NCBI GenBank assembly: GCA_002946415.1
Contig: NJPS01000061.1
Coordinates: 124,001 to 188,000, forward strand
Direction of reading: 5' to 3'
Source: Rutstroemia sp. NJR-2017a BVV2
Taxonomy: Eukaryota; Ascomycota; Leotiomycetes; Helotiales; Rutstroemiaceae
DNA length: 64,000 nt
The first letter of the stretch is position 1. Every line of letters begins with the position of its first letter. The notes under the pieces were generated by a model. The model saw only the letters and a list, made by a program, of their open reading frames with translations. It was not told the DNA's origin and ran no database searches. Positions 22,389 to 34,893 of the stretch are shown one piece after another. A program made the position numbers and the translations under genes.

Positions 22389-24975
22389 ATGAATAACGCA
22401 AAGATGAAGCGCGATCAATTCAATACCCAATCTTTGGGGATTCCTCTGAATCATATGGTCAAGGAGGTAAGCGCGCAATCCCCAAACGTCATATTCGAGA
22501 AGAGCTTCGCCTTCCTACCAACGTCCTTCCGATCTGTGAACTGCAGTTGTGAGGGTTGATTGTTTACATGCGACTGCAATACTTTGAAGTTTCAGAGCTT
22601 CCAGAAGTCAATTGTTGCTGTGGCGTCAGTTTGCGCGGCTCGCTTTGGTGAATCTTGATTATTTCATCAATGACTGAAGATTGGATTCATATACTGATAA
22701 TTTCTCGCAGGCGCGGATATTGATGGTAGGAGCTGGAGGTATTGGATGCGAATTGCTTAAGAATTTGGTGCTTGCGGGTTTTGGTGAAATTCACATCGTC
22801 GACCTGGATACGATCGATCTTAGCAATCTGAATCGACAATTTCTCTTTCGTCATGAGCATATCAAGAAGTCGAAAGCTCTGGTGCGCTACATTCTATGCC
22901 GCAGGCAAAGCGATCTAGACTGACAAGAGAATGTATAGGTTGCGAAAGAAGCGGCGCATAGGTTTAACCCGAAAGTGAAGCTGGAAGCACACCATGCGAA
23001 TATCAAGGATGCGCAGTTCAATGTCGATTGGTTCAAGGGGTTTACGATGGTGTTTAATGCTTTGGATAATCTGGAGGCGAGAAGACATGTGAATAAGATG
23101 TGTTTGGCGGCGGATATACCTTTGATTGAATCGGGCACCACGGGCTTCAACGGACAGGTTCAGGTCATCAAGAAGGGACAAACCGCATGCTACGATTGCA
23201 CGACCAAGGAGACACCAAAGACCTTCCCAGTCTGCACCATTAGAAGTACGCCAAGCCAACCGATTCACTGTATAGTATGGGGAAAGAGTTATTTGTTGAG
23301 GTATGTGCGGCTCGGCCAAACAAAAGACGTTTGCTAAGAGATTGGAGTGAGGTTTTCGGTGCTAGTGAGGACGAATCGCCTGAGATGGATCATTCGGAAG
23401 ATTCAGAAAATGGTTTGCTGTCTCATGTTCTGGTGGTGATAGAGCACCCGCTAACAGTAAGCAGCCAAGGAGATCGAGAAGCTGCGGTTGGAATCACAAG
23501 CTCTGAAGAAGATCAAGGAATCAATGGGCACTGATGCTTTCCCTCAATTACTATTCGATAAAGTCTACAAGGATGATATCATTCGATTGAGGTCTATGGA
23601 GGATATGTGGAAGTCCAGACGACCTCCGGAGCCTTTAGATTATGCCACTCTCAGTGCGGAAGGAGCTGAAGCGGAGGCCAGAAAAGACGCCATTTTAAAA
23701 GATGGACAAAGAATCTGGACTTTATACGAGAATCTCATAGTGTTCAGAGATAGGTAGGTTTTGCGAAGCCTTTCTCCAGAACAATGACTAATTCTTGTAG
23801 CTTGGAGAGATTAAGCGCTAGGCTACAGAACATGAAGGCAACCTCGAATGGTGATTCTGCAGAACCAATCATCACTTTCGACAAAGACGATGAAGATACC
23901 CTAGACTTTGTCACAGCAAGTGCTAACTTAAGATCACTTGTCTTCGGTATCGAGACCAAATCGCGGTTCGATATCAAGCAAATGGCTGGAAACATAATAC
24001 CTGCAATCGCTACTACCAACGCAATCGTAGCTGGTCTTTGCGTTTTGCAGTCGTTCAAAGTCCTTCGCGGAGACTACTCAAATAGCAGAGAGGTACGCTG
24101 AATATCCTGAATTACAAAGATATACAGCTAACATGTCTAGATCTTCCTATCGCCTTTTGCCCCAGAAAGACTCCTAGCTTCAGACAGAATTCGAACCCCA
24201 AATCCAGATTGCCCGGTGTGCAGTGTTGCACAGACACGTCTACTGGTCGATCTGTCCAGAGCAACACTAAACGACCTGGTCGAAGACGTGTTGAAATCTC
24301 AACTTGGATATGGAGAAGAGATTGCGATTAACAGTGAAAGTGGTCTGCTTTATGACATTGAGGAGACGGACAACCTGTCAAAGAAGTTGAGCGAGCTAGG
24401 TATGTCCAACTTACATATTTCCTGTTTGGGGAGCTGGCTAATGTATCGCACAGGTATCAAGAAGGACACCTTTTTGACCGTCATTGATGAAGATGATGAG
24501 CACCCAGTAGGGCCGCGTGTCAACCTCGTGCTCACAGTACAAGAATCGTGAGTGTCTGGTCTCTTGTCTCTTATTTTGTTGCTAATTATTATACAGCGAT
24601 ACCCCAATGGAGGACAAGCCCGTAAAGAATCTCGATCTCCTACCATCCCCCCAAGATGCTCCTTCCGCCGAAAGCTCCCCATCACCCATTCCTCGGAGAA
24701 AGAAGCCCGCCCCAGAGCCAGCTCCTGAAACCAATGGTACCAATGGTCACAGCCAGCAAGCTCCAGACGGCGATGTTTCGGCTTCAGATCCTCTGTCGAA
24801 CGGAAACGGGCTTAAAAAGAGAACTTTATCCGATGCTCTAGGCGATGAAACGTCCTCAACTTCTAAACGCCAAAAGCCTATCTCTGACTCTACCAATGGT
24901 TCCGCGGCTGCAGACGACGGCATCATCGTACTCGACGACGCAAACGACGGCGCCATCCTCATCGATGACGACTAA
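22389..24975 (+). CDS. UBA2: SUMO-activating enzyme E1 subunit 2 (Uba2)
   Basis: Catalytic half of the Aos1-Uba2 heterodimer. It adenylates SUMO and carries it as a thioester before transfer to Ubc9. Nine exons: 22389-22466, 22711-22881, 22939-23300, 23348-23412, 23465-23753, 23801-24092, 24141-24399, 24454-24547 and 24597-24975 (662 residues). The nucleotide loop [13 protein letters not shown] begins near residue 32. The catalytic cysteine is Cys182 in [12 protein letters not shown]. Zinc-site cysteines are in ACYDC and CPVC. A ubiquitin-fold domain follows the adenylation domain. The tail has basic nuclear-import-like clusters (RRKK, KKRT, KRQK) and two SUMO-interaction-like stretches, GIIVLDD and AILIDDD, at the very end. 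The first intron is 244 bp; the others are under 60 bp. Confidence 0.95.
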
Positions 24976-25117
24976 CTAAACCCCATCTTCCTCAAACATC
25001 CTCCCATGTTTTTTATTTTCACTTTTTCTACAAAATGACGTGCGCATAATTTGGATCTTTTTTCCCCGCTCATTTACTTTATTATATTTCCCCCCAGTGC
25101 GTAAAAATCAAAGTATA

Positions 25118-27338
25118 TCATACAGCACTTAATCCGCCATCGAGATTAAGCACACAGTTGTTGGCATAGCGATTTGTGGCTAGGAAAACAGCGGCGTCGG
25201 CTATTTCTTCGACATCGCCGAATCGTGAGAGCGGAATGGCGTTTAGTGCTTCGGTGCGGGCGGGGGTGGGCATGGCTGTTTTTTGGGGTGTGTTTGATTA
25301 GGTTTGGTTTGGAAGTGGGTTTGGGTGGAGGTGAGACGGAGGGGGGGAGGGGTGGATTTGTATATTAGGAAAGAGCAAAAAGGGTTGGAGATGAGAGGGG
25401 CTGAGGGAATGAATGGATATGAAGAGAGAAGGAAGGGGTGCATGAGGTGAGAAGGACAACAGTGCAAAATGGATAAAACAGAACAGAAAGAAAAAAGACA
25501 TTTGAAGTAAATGAATGACAGATAAGTGGATGGAGGGATGGATGGATTATGAATAGAAAGACAACCAGACAGACATAATGAGTGCAATGGAACCAAAATA
25601 TGCACGCAGTATGTTTGGAGAGGAAGCAAGGGGCATTTGAAAGAAAGGAGAGGAAGGCAACGGAACGGAAAGAAAGAACACACCTTTCGTCATATCCGTC
25701 TCGATATACCCGGGTACAATGGCATTTACTCTTATCCCTGATGGACCTAGTTCGGCGGCGAGAGCGCGTGTGAGACCTGTTTTTAAGAGAGTGAGTGAAT
25801 GAATGGGCATATACGTGCAGGTTGTGAGTGAGGGTCAGAATGTCATATGGAGTCTGTCTCCCGCACAACGATTTTAAGAGAAACAGAACAAGATAAGAGA
25901 GCAGAATATCAATAGCTGGAGGATGGATGGATAGAAGGAAGAAAATGCATATACATACCCAAAACACCAGCTTTACTCGCCGCATACGCAGCACTTCCTC
26001 TTCCGCCTTTCATTCCCAGGAGCGAGGATACGTTGATTATACAGCCTGTTTTGTGTGTTAGATTTTGGTTGGTGATTAACTTGATGCTTTTTCTTGGTTT
26101 TTTTGTTTGTTACTCATATGCCTTACTGCTGGCTAGGTACTGATTGAGGGAAGGAAGTGAACGAACGGAGTTTTTGTATCATTCTTCCACACTACACAGA
26201 CCGATAAAAGAAACTAAAACCAAAAAACGTACCTTCCCGCCGTCGAACCATCATCCGCGAAACGACTTTACACCCCCAAATCGTTCCCTGCAGGTTCGTG
26301 CGGAGGACGGACTCGATGAGGTCCGGGGAGGTGGTGAGCAAGGGGCTGGAATGCGTTATCCCGGCTGCGTTGACGAGGATGTCGATTTGTGGTTTGGGTT
26401 GCTGAGGGAGGGGGTGGGAGTTAGTTTTGAGGTTGTTGATAAGGGGAAGTGGAGAATGAGGAAGGGAATTAGAGAGAGAAGTTGAGATATAGAGAGGGGT
26501 GAAAGGAAGTATATACGAGAGATGGGGAAGAAAGGTATATCTGAAATACTGAGTAGATATATAGAGAGGGATAATGAAAGATAAAGGAAATAGTGCGTGG
26601 ATATTGGTTGAAAAGGAAGTTTCAAAAGTCCATAAACTCGAAGACGCAACGCAACGATATGATATCAAACTGAAATACACCCTCCTCTACTCTATAACAA
26701 GAGCGAGCAATAAAAGCCGCATACCAGCTAGGTAGCAAGCCGTGAGCAAGAGAGCCATTCATCGGAATACTGATTCCAAAGCTTAACCCTCTCTCTAACC
26801 CTCTCACCTCCCACAACTCACCCTCCCCTCCCTCCCCTCCTCAAAACAGAAAAGGAAAAAAGAAACCACCAACCATCTCCTTCTCCTTCTCCTTTCCCTC
26901 TTCACCAGCAAGCCCTCCCCCACCCCCTCCCCCCAACCTCAACCTCGTAACCTTCCCCCTCCAAAAGCCCTCCAAATCCCCAACATCCCCGACCAAAATC
27001 TCATGCCCAATACCATCCCCCTCCCCCAACCCCTCCAACCCCTCCAATCCCCCAAGCACACCCCTCAACCCTCCCTCATCCCTCCCCACCAACACCAACC
27101 TCCCTCCCAACCTCGCAAACCTCCTCGCAATCGCCCTCCCGATCCCCTTTGTCGCGCCCGTGACCATGATGGTTTTACCCACAAAGGGTAGCTGCTGAGC
27201 CCCAGACGCCGAAGCAGTTGTAGATTCGCCCCTGCAGCCGCGGCCCAAGCCCCATAATGCGGTTGATTTTACCCTAGAGGTGAAGGAAAACGGAAAGGGC
27301 GATACCCCTCTACAGCTTTGGAACAGAATCGGACGCAT
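25118..27338 (-). CDS. Short-chain dehydrogenase, mitochondrial 3-oxoacyl-ACP reductase type (Oar1-like)
   Basis: NADPH-dependent reductase of the classical SDR family, most like FabG/Oar1 of mitochondrial type II fatty-acid synthesis. Five exons: 27338-26952, 26401-26233, 26045-25959, 25776-25684 and 25275-25118 (297 residues). The cofactor motif TGATKGIG is at 60-67, and NAAG lies in DILVNAAGITHSSPL. The catalytic set is NVSS, Tyr206 and Lys210 in YAASK. The FabG-typical LAAELGPSGIRVNAIVPGYI and the final DGG follow. The N-terminus is basic and Ser-rich, as in a mitochondrial presequence. The ATG at 27338 has A at -3; an in-frame ATG at 27401 would add 21 residues. Four introns of 549, 187, 182 and 408 bp are purine-rich low-complexity sequence, far longer than neighbours' introns. 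The stop lies 142 bp from the convergent UBA2 stop. Confidence 0.88.
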
Positions 27339-28008
27339 TTCTTCCTGTCTTCGTCTTGCTATCTTCTTTTTTGAATGAAAGAGGGTGAAACTTTTGCTCA
27401 TGCAAACAGCACTACCATTACTCTACTCTGACCCAAACTAACACCCAAGGGTTAAAAGCGATTCTTAAAGTTTATCGAAGTTAAACTCGAACGGATACGT
27501 GAAGTAGTTAACAAGAAGCTCCAGGACCGAAAGAAGCTTATGAAGGGATGTCACGTGCACATCTCGACAATTCGACGACTTCCTATTTTTATAATTCCAC
27601 CTCTAACTAAACTTCTTGTGGCTTATAGAAAGTACTATTGACGTTATATTTGAGTTGGTAGAGACCAGAGGCTGAACTCTATTATTGATATTCGTTAGTC
27701 TTGACATATGGTGCTAGACAAGTTGGCAGAACGGGATCAAGCCAGCCACAGCTGCCTGCATTCGCCCGTCCCACATTCATTCATGTAAAAACGAGGACCA
27801 AGCGGGAAATATAGCACACGACCTATCACAGCAATCCCAGTTTGGCAATAAAATCTTCATCTAGTCATTGAAGCCACAATTACGAATATCTACTGTTAAT
27901 TTCTTTTAGCAAGCTTTATACGCCATTGTGCCACCTTTGCTTGGAACCACCAAACAAAATGCTTCATAGAAGAAACTAAAAAGATTCATCAACTCCTTCT
28001 AATTTGAT
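27339..28008. other. Intergenic, no gene recognised
   Basis: About 670 bp between the Oar1-like start and the stop of ATP-citrate lyase subunit 2. No coding frame or RNA seen. Confidence 0.5.
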
Positions 28009-29938
28009 TTAACCCTTGAACTCCTCAACCTTGCTTTCTGCAAGACGTCCTGGAACGAGAGCCAAAGGGACGATACCACTGACGTGCATGTCAGGTCCAT
28101 AAACGTGCATATCAAGCTTCAGCTCTTGTCCAACTGCCTTGATGTTCTTTAATCCTTCCTGGTAGTTAGGTCCCGCACGTCTGACCCAGATCTGAACCTT
28201 GTGTTCAAGCAATGTGCTGCTGACTTCTCGGAGAGCTCGGATGACACCCTTGAATGTAGAAGCGACGTTGGTGAAGTTAGCAATACCACCACCAATAAAC
28301 AGAACCTTGCCTTCTGGCGTGATAGGTGAGCGGAGCATGAGGTCCAAGACTGTGCGAGCATAGTGGAAGGTTTGTGTCTCTGTTGGTGCACCGGAGTATT
28401 CACCGTAGTTGGCAAGCTCATCAGCGAAACCAGCACTGGCGATGGCATCGGCGTATACGACAGAAGCACCACCACCAGCAACCAATGTCCACACTCGGCC
28501 GTTGGGGTTCAATACTGTAAGTTTGAGTGATGCACCAGTCTTAGCATCGAGCTCGGCGATGTATGCTTCCTCCTTGCTCAACTCACGACCGAAAGGAGCT
28601 GGGAACTCCATTGGTGGACCAGCATCGATGTTGACCTTTCCATCGGTCGCCTTTACGGCGGCCATACCGAGAGCAGCAGGTGATCGTGCAACAGCCCACT
28701 TAACACCGCACTCGAACTCGGCGGTCTGATCAAGCTTGGCAGCCAAATCCAAGAAGTAGACATCGGCAGAGGTACCTTCAGCATTTGGAACAACTACTAG
28801 AGGGTTGATCTCAAGATATGTGAATTGGCAGTCGACATAGACGGCGTAGAGTCTGGTGATGAAATCGACAAGGACATTGTGTACACCCTGTGGAACCTTC
28901 TTGAGAAGAGCGGAAGCGATCTCCTCATTCGAAGGATACTCAGAAAGGTCGACTGGGATCAATAATTTCTCTGCCTTCGCATCGACGTCACCGACATCGA
29001 CACCTCCCTCGTGTGTGAAAAGAATCCAATCACCCTAAAAGTAAGGCCGTTAGCATGGTCAGTCAAAACCGGGTTGAGGACATCAATGAAAGTATAAAAT
29101 TGTGCGAGGGTTAATTCGGCATAACTACCGCTGAATAATGACACGGCGCTTAGCCCGAATGCACTTGCCGGTACGGCTCGCTTGCTATGAGAATTGACAA
29201 GGAGAGTTATGAACCAGAATAAACGTTTTGTCATTGGGATCCTAGACTTCCGTTCGCCCGTCCAAATCCACGGGAACCATGGGTCTAGAGCGAGCCACAA
29301 AAGGTCGTAACCTCCCACATGCAAAATACTTGTTATTTTGTATGACCGTAAATCTTTACTTTTCTACATTCACTCGAACGTCATACTTTTTTTTTCCATC
29401 CAACAGTATATGTCAAGCTGGCCAGAATCCGCGAGCCAGGTGATAGGTCTGACCACGACAATGATTGATATTGACAAAATGAAAATCACACACATACCTC
29501 TCTTTGCGAGTTGATGTTGATATAATATTCGGTTCCGTCTGGATGTGGCACGAAAGGCTCGACCAAGAATTGGCGGAGTGTTCCAACTGTGCTTTCAACG
29601 GTAACTGGCTTTGCTGCTCTTTCGGCGATCCAGGCCTTTGCTTCCGCCCAGGTTTTGTTTAGTGCAAGGAGACCGCTCTTGCCTCGTCTCTTGATCAATT
29701 GATCAGGCTTTGCAACGAACTTAGCACCAGGGGCAAGGAGCCATGGGTATGAGGTCTCTGCTTGGTCGAGAACTGCGGCGACCTCAGCATCATCAGGGAA
29801 GTATAGAGAAGCGAGCTTAGGAGGTGCGTTGTGTGTGGCAGATTTTGGTAGAGGAGATGGCTTGATAACGGGAGCTCTGGTGAGGTGGTAGTTGAGGATG
29901 GCCTTTCCGTCGGCCTCGAGGATGGCTTTCGCAGACAT
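28009..29938 (-). CDS. ATP-citrate lyase subunit 2 (citrate/ATP-binding half)
   Basis: With subunit 1 it cleaves cytosolic citrate with CoA and ATP to acetyl-CoA and oxaloacetate, feeding lipid synthesis, sterols and protein acetylation. Two exons, 29938-29498 and 29034-28009, give 488 residues, close to the usual fungal length. The N-terminus is [23 protein letters not shown]-grasp-like and succinyl-CoA-synthetase-beta-like blocks follow: [52 protein letters not shown]. The C-terminal citrate domain includes [19 protein letters not shown] and [14 protein letters not shown]. The single intron is 463 bp, long for this window. Divergent from the subunit 1 gene. Confidence 0.97.
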
Positions 29939-31986
29939 TTTGAGGAATGAAAATTGGTACGTTTACTGTTTAATACTCCGTTAGCAAAGGGATGTCTTTT
30001 CAAAAAAGCCAAGTCTGACTGTCTGACAAAACACTCTCAAGACCTGCAGGCAACAGCTGATAATTGCTTTCACAGCTTCTCAACGCTGTAAGCTTAGAAT
30101 ATCCGAAGTGGTGAAGCACACTTCGAAGCAATTGGAGGAATTTCCCAAAGCGATCTCACCACCTGTACAATTTGACAACTCACAACTCGGCAACTCACAC
30201 CTCGCAACTCGCAACCAAATGGTGAAGTTTGGCAGGTGGGGTTGATGAGAAGTTTCGACCAGTCCAGTCTTCGAGAGTGCCTTTCCGCAGTGCAGTTCAA
30301 ACAGTAAAGGTCTGATGGCGATGCGAAGCGATACGAAAGAAACAGAGCGGGAGGTATACGTACCAAAGGGGTATTGTGGGAGAGAACGGGTTTCAACGAC
30401 GATACAAGAAAAGCAGTAGCTGTTGGATCTGGACGAATTAACTTCGTGTCCTAGAATTCGAAAAAGTGTCTAATTCGGATGGTAGAGAAGAGAAGAGTTG
30501 GGGAGGTGTTTTCTTGAATGAAATTAAACTTCAAGAGGTGTGAGGCAAGAAGAGGAGGGAGGATGGAGGGGAAAAGAGACAAGACACAAGCTGAATAAAT
30601 TTGGGTAAGGGTGAGGTGAGGGTCAGGGTGAATTTGTGCTACGGGGTACGGAAACCGAAGAAGGAACAGGAGCAGATACACTTTATTTGTGTGCGGGATT
30701 CAAGCCAGCGACTTAGGAGAAGCGCAGTAAGTCTCAATGCGTTCTGCGTGTATTTTTCTGATATTGCTCGGAGTTGAGGGAACTCGGTGGTGTATCCCTA
30801 GTGTTCCTGGTAGTCCTGGTGTTCTCCCTGCAGTAGTTTTTGCTGACTTGGTGGATTTAGTCGGGGGCTAACCCGTAACTAGTGCTGTCCAGTGCTAAGT
30901 AACAAAGTAACACTGGAATTCCGAGCCACCCTCCCACCATCCGCTGGGCTTCGCTGGGCTTCGCTGGTGAGGGCGTCGGGGAAGGGGTGCGTTGGGACAC
31001 TTATTTCAACAAATTGGCCTTCCTATTGGCCCTCAACCGTCGGGCCTTACTCAACACCGACATTTCGATTGCCGAAAGAAGGAAGGAAAGGTCGAGGAAG
31101 CTTACGGAAGCCTGGCGAACCCTGGCGAACCCTGACCAGCACGACAATAAATGGCTGTCAATACCGCAACAGCTCACAAGCTGGTATCGGAGTCCGGCCC
31201 AAGCTCAGCAGACATTTTGTATTTTACCCCATCTGCCCATTCACCTCTCACCTCCCACCGCCCCACTACTGCCCACCGCCCACCGCCTGGACAATCCCAC
31301 CACATCCACCACGCCCACCACTCGCGCCACGCCGGGCCACCTACTACGCACACCACACAGCACAACACCCGCACTTCCAAAAGTACAGCTACACGACTCC
31401 GGAGCCCTCCTGTGAATCGTTTGGGAAGGATTAAGAAAGATACACTTTCCCCCTCCTTTTCTCTTCCCATCGCTCGTCCCTCATCAAAACTTCAGTTCCA
31501 TTCCTCTCCTTCATCTTCTCAAACCCGAACTCTGACTGCAAAATACCCATCAACGGATTTTGTTGTTCTTTATATCCAGGTACCGTACCATCCCATCCCA
31601 TCCCATCCCATCCACCTACCCTCCCCTCCTCCTGCCTTCACCACTAACACACAAAAAAGAAAAGAAAGGATTCCCCCAATCTCTTTCATTCTCCTTCCAA
31701 ACCTCCGCTCCACTACGTACCACACCTACCAGGAATAAAAGTCGGTGGAAGCTCCTTGAATCGCTTTCTGTAAGCTTACCCTAACTTATTTTCTTCCACC
31801 TGCTCTCCCTCCTCCCTCCCATCTTCACATCCGTTTACGGACTTCCCCAAGCCTCTATACCTCCATTCAACCCCCGCCAGCTTCAATACGTCCTTTGCCT
31901 TTGGGGATATTGTATTAGGAAATATTTCAATTGACTGACTTTTGCCGATCCGCACCTTCAGATTTTGACTGCTTCCTTTTTCCACA
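29939..31986. promoter_or_regulatory. Shared divergent promoter of the ATP-citrate lyase subunit genes
   Basis: 2.05 kb separate the two divergent start codons, ample for common control of a 1:1 complex. The side near subunit 1 is strongly pyrimidine-rich (about 31440-31820), as is common in leaders of highly expressed fungal genes. It contains a short tandem run of TCCCA units near 31587-31613. An open frame of 195 codons (31151-31738) has only low-complexity Pro/Ser/Thr/His protein and is probably not a gene. Confidence 0.6.
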
Positions 31987-34036
31987 ATGCCTTCTGCTAC
32001 AACAAACGCTGCCAATGGCACCGGGGCCACACTTGGTGCTGGCAATGCCAACGACAACATTACTAGATTTGCGGCTCCTTCTCGACCTTTGAGCCCTCGT
32101 GCCGAGCACACTCTTTTCCACGACAAGACAAGATGTTTCGTTTACGGTCTGCAACCCAGAGCTGTCCAGGGTATGCTCGACTTCGATTTCATCTGCAAGC
32201 GAAAAACCCCCTCGGTTGCCGGTATTATCTACACATTCGGTGGTCAATTCGTTAGCAAGATGTACTGGGGAACCAGCGAAACTCTGCTACCAGTCTACCA
32301 AGATGTAAACAAGGCTATGGCCAAGCACTCAGATGTTGATACTGTTGTCAACTTTGCTTCCTCGCGAAGTGTCTACAGCTCAACTATGGAGCTTTTGGAA
32401 TACCCTCAAATTAAGTCGATTGCTATCATCGCTGAGGGTGTACCTGAGAGAGTAAGTTTTCCCACCTCAAAAAATTGTATTGGTCGTGTGCTCATACATT
32501 TCTCAGCGTGCCCGTGAAATTCTACATGCCGCAAAGAAGAAGGGTGTCACAATTATTGGTCCTGCCACTGTTGGTGGTATCAAGCCAGGATCTTTCAAGA
32601 TCGGTAACACTGGTGGAATGATGGACAACATTGTTGCATCCAAGCTTTACCGAAAGGGTTCCGTCGGATACGTCTCCAAGTCCGGAGGTATGTCCAACGA
32701 GCTTAATAACATTATCGCAAACACAACCGATGGTGTATACGAGGGTGTTGCTATTGGTGGTGACAGATACCCAAGCACAACATTCATCGACCATCTCCTG
32801 AGATACCAAGCCGACCCAGAATGTAAAATTTTGGTTCTGCTCGGAGAAGTTGGTGGTGTTGAGGAGTACAGAGTCATTGAGGCTGTCAAGAACGGAACCA
32901 TTACCAAGCCAATCGTTGCATGGGCTATCGGTACTTGCGCAAGCATGTTCAAGACTGAGGTCCAATTCGGACATGCTGGTTCATTCGCCAATTCTCAGCT
33001 CGAAACTGCTGCCACCAAGAATAAGTCCATGAAGGAAGCTGGTTTCCATGTCCCAGATACCTTCGAGGACATGCCAGCTACCCTTGCTGCTGTTTACCAA
33101 AAGCTCGTTCAAGACGGTACCATCGTTCCTCAACCCGAGCCAATTGTACCAAAGATCCCAATCGACTACTCATGGGCTCAAGAACTTGGTCTCATTCGAA
33201 AGCCTGCCGCTTTCATCTCCACCATTTCCGACGACCGTGGACAAGAACTTCTGTATGCCGGTATGCCCATCTCTGATGTCTTCAAGGAGGATATCGGAAT
33301 TGGTGGTGTTATGTCTCTTCTTTGGTTCCGTCGTCGTCTCCCAGAGTACGCAAGCAAGTTCCTCGAGATGGTTCTCATGCTTACTGCCGATCACGGTCCA
33401 GCTGTGTCTGGTGCCATGAACACCATTATCACCACCAGAGCCGGAAAAGATCTTATCTCCGCTCTCGTTTCTGGTCTCTTGACCATTGGATCCAGATTCG
33501 GTGGTGCTCTTGATGGTGCTGCTGAGGAGTTCACCAAGGCCTTTGACAAGGGTCTTTCACCACGTGATTTCGTCGACACCATGAGAAAGCAAAACAAGCT
33601 CATCCCAGGTATTGGCCACAAGGTCAAGTCGAGAAACAACCCAGATCTCCGTGTCGAGCTTGTTAAGGAGTTCGTCAAGAAGCGATTCCCAAGCTGCAAG
33701 ATGCTCGACTATGCTTTGGCCGTCGAATCAGTCACCACCTCCAAGAAGGACAACTTGATCTTGAACGTTGATGGTGCCGTGGCCGTGTGCTTCGTTGACC
33801 TGATGCGCAACTGCGGTGCCTTCAGCGCGGAAGAGGCTGAAGATTACATGAAGATGGGTGTCTTGAACGGTCTCTTCGTTCTTGGTCGTTCCATTGGTTT
33901 GATTGCTCATTACCTTGATCAAAAGAGATTGCGTACCGGTCTCTACAGACATCCTTGGGATGATATCACCTACTTGTTGCCATCTTTGTCATCGGGTGCA
34001 CCGGGCTCTGAGGGTCGTGTTGAGGTTCAAATGTAA
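31987..34036 (+). CDS. ATP-citrate lyase subunit 1 (CoA-ligase / citrate-synthase-like half)
   Basis: Partner of the subunit encoded just upstream on the other strand; the two halves correspond to the single animal ACLY polypeptide. Two exons, 31987-32451 and 32507-34036, give 664 residues. The N-terminal ~30 residues are low-complexity. The CoA-binding Rossmann block is [14 protein letters not shown] and AARE-like [19 protein letters not shown]. The catalytic phosphohistidine is His311 in FGHAGSF. The C-terminal citrate-synthase-like lyase domain has [35 protein letters not shown] and [11 protein letters not shown]. The C-terminus is RVEVQM. Codon use is strongly biased to C-ending codons, suggesting high expression. 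Confidence 0.97.
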
Positions 34037-34893
34037 AGATCGGTTTTTTTGTTTGGCAAGGCAGGGGTGGGGAACAATAGGAGCTTTTTACCATAGACGC
34101 TAGCATGCTTTTTGTTACTGTGTGCTGCGAAATGGCATTGAATTGACTGGAGTTTACTTAAAAGACGATCAATTAGTGGGGGAGGGGTATGTAGTAGACA
34201 GATGAACGACAAGAGAGTTGCAGTAGCAAACTTTTAATGCATGACAAAAAGAAATATAAGCTTTTGAAACCAATGCTGTGGCTCTTGCTGTGCTGTGATT
34301 TGGAAGATCCTATGAGAGCAACTTGGGCATTGAATCTACCATATATGTGGGCGGACATCTATGCATGTGTAAATTTTGTAAGAGCAACAGAGCATAGGAT
34401 CTACCTATCATATGCGGACGGACTTGGATACATATATAATTGTAATTTGTTTTGCAACTGCATTGTTCTAGACAACATAAATCTCTGTTGAATGCTCATA
34501 TTCTTATCCTGCCGAATATGCTAGAGCTAGTCTATAGCCAAACAGAAGAAAAGTGTACATAGCTAACCATCCAGGTGCTGGGATATCTCCTCCCCCTAAA
34601 CCCATCTTATAAATCAATTCGTGTATCGTACCATGTCCGTATTTTTGAAAGTATCAATTCGAGAAACCCACACCAAACCAAACGAAACCAAACCAGAAAC
34701 GCCTGTTAAATCTCCTCTTCCATCCAAGCTCTCCCTACTAGAAAAAACATTTTGCAGCCAACCAGCTGCTCTTCAACTCAACCTATGATACGTCCTCTCC
34801 GACCTTGTCGCCATATCCTCATCATCGTCATAGAAGACATCCGTGCGCGTCAGCGCCTCCTTGCGCCGCAGGAACTTCAGCGCGAAGCGGAAT
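34037..34893. other. Convergent 3' flanks, no gene recognised
   Basis: 857 bp between the stops of ATP-citrate lyase subunit 1 and the polymerase delta subunit. The part at 34773-34893 carries an open frame that overlaps the polymerase subunit gene out of frame (see findings). The rest shows no gene. Confidence 0.5.

Noticed and set aside
25243..26680. Several 85-210-codon frames across the Oar1-like introns
   Set aside because: Purine-rich low-complexity intron DNA lacks stops. The frames are Ser/Phe/Pro/Leu-rich with no domain, apart from short true exons embedded in them.
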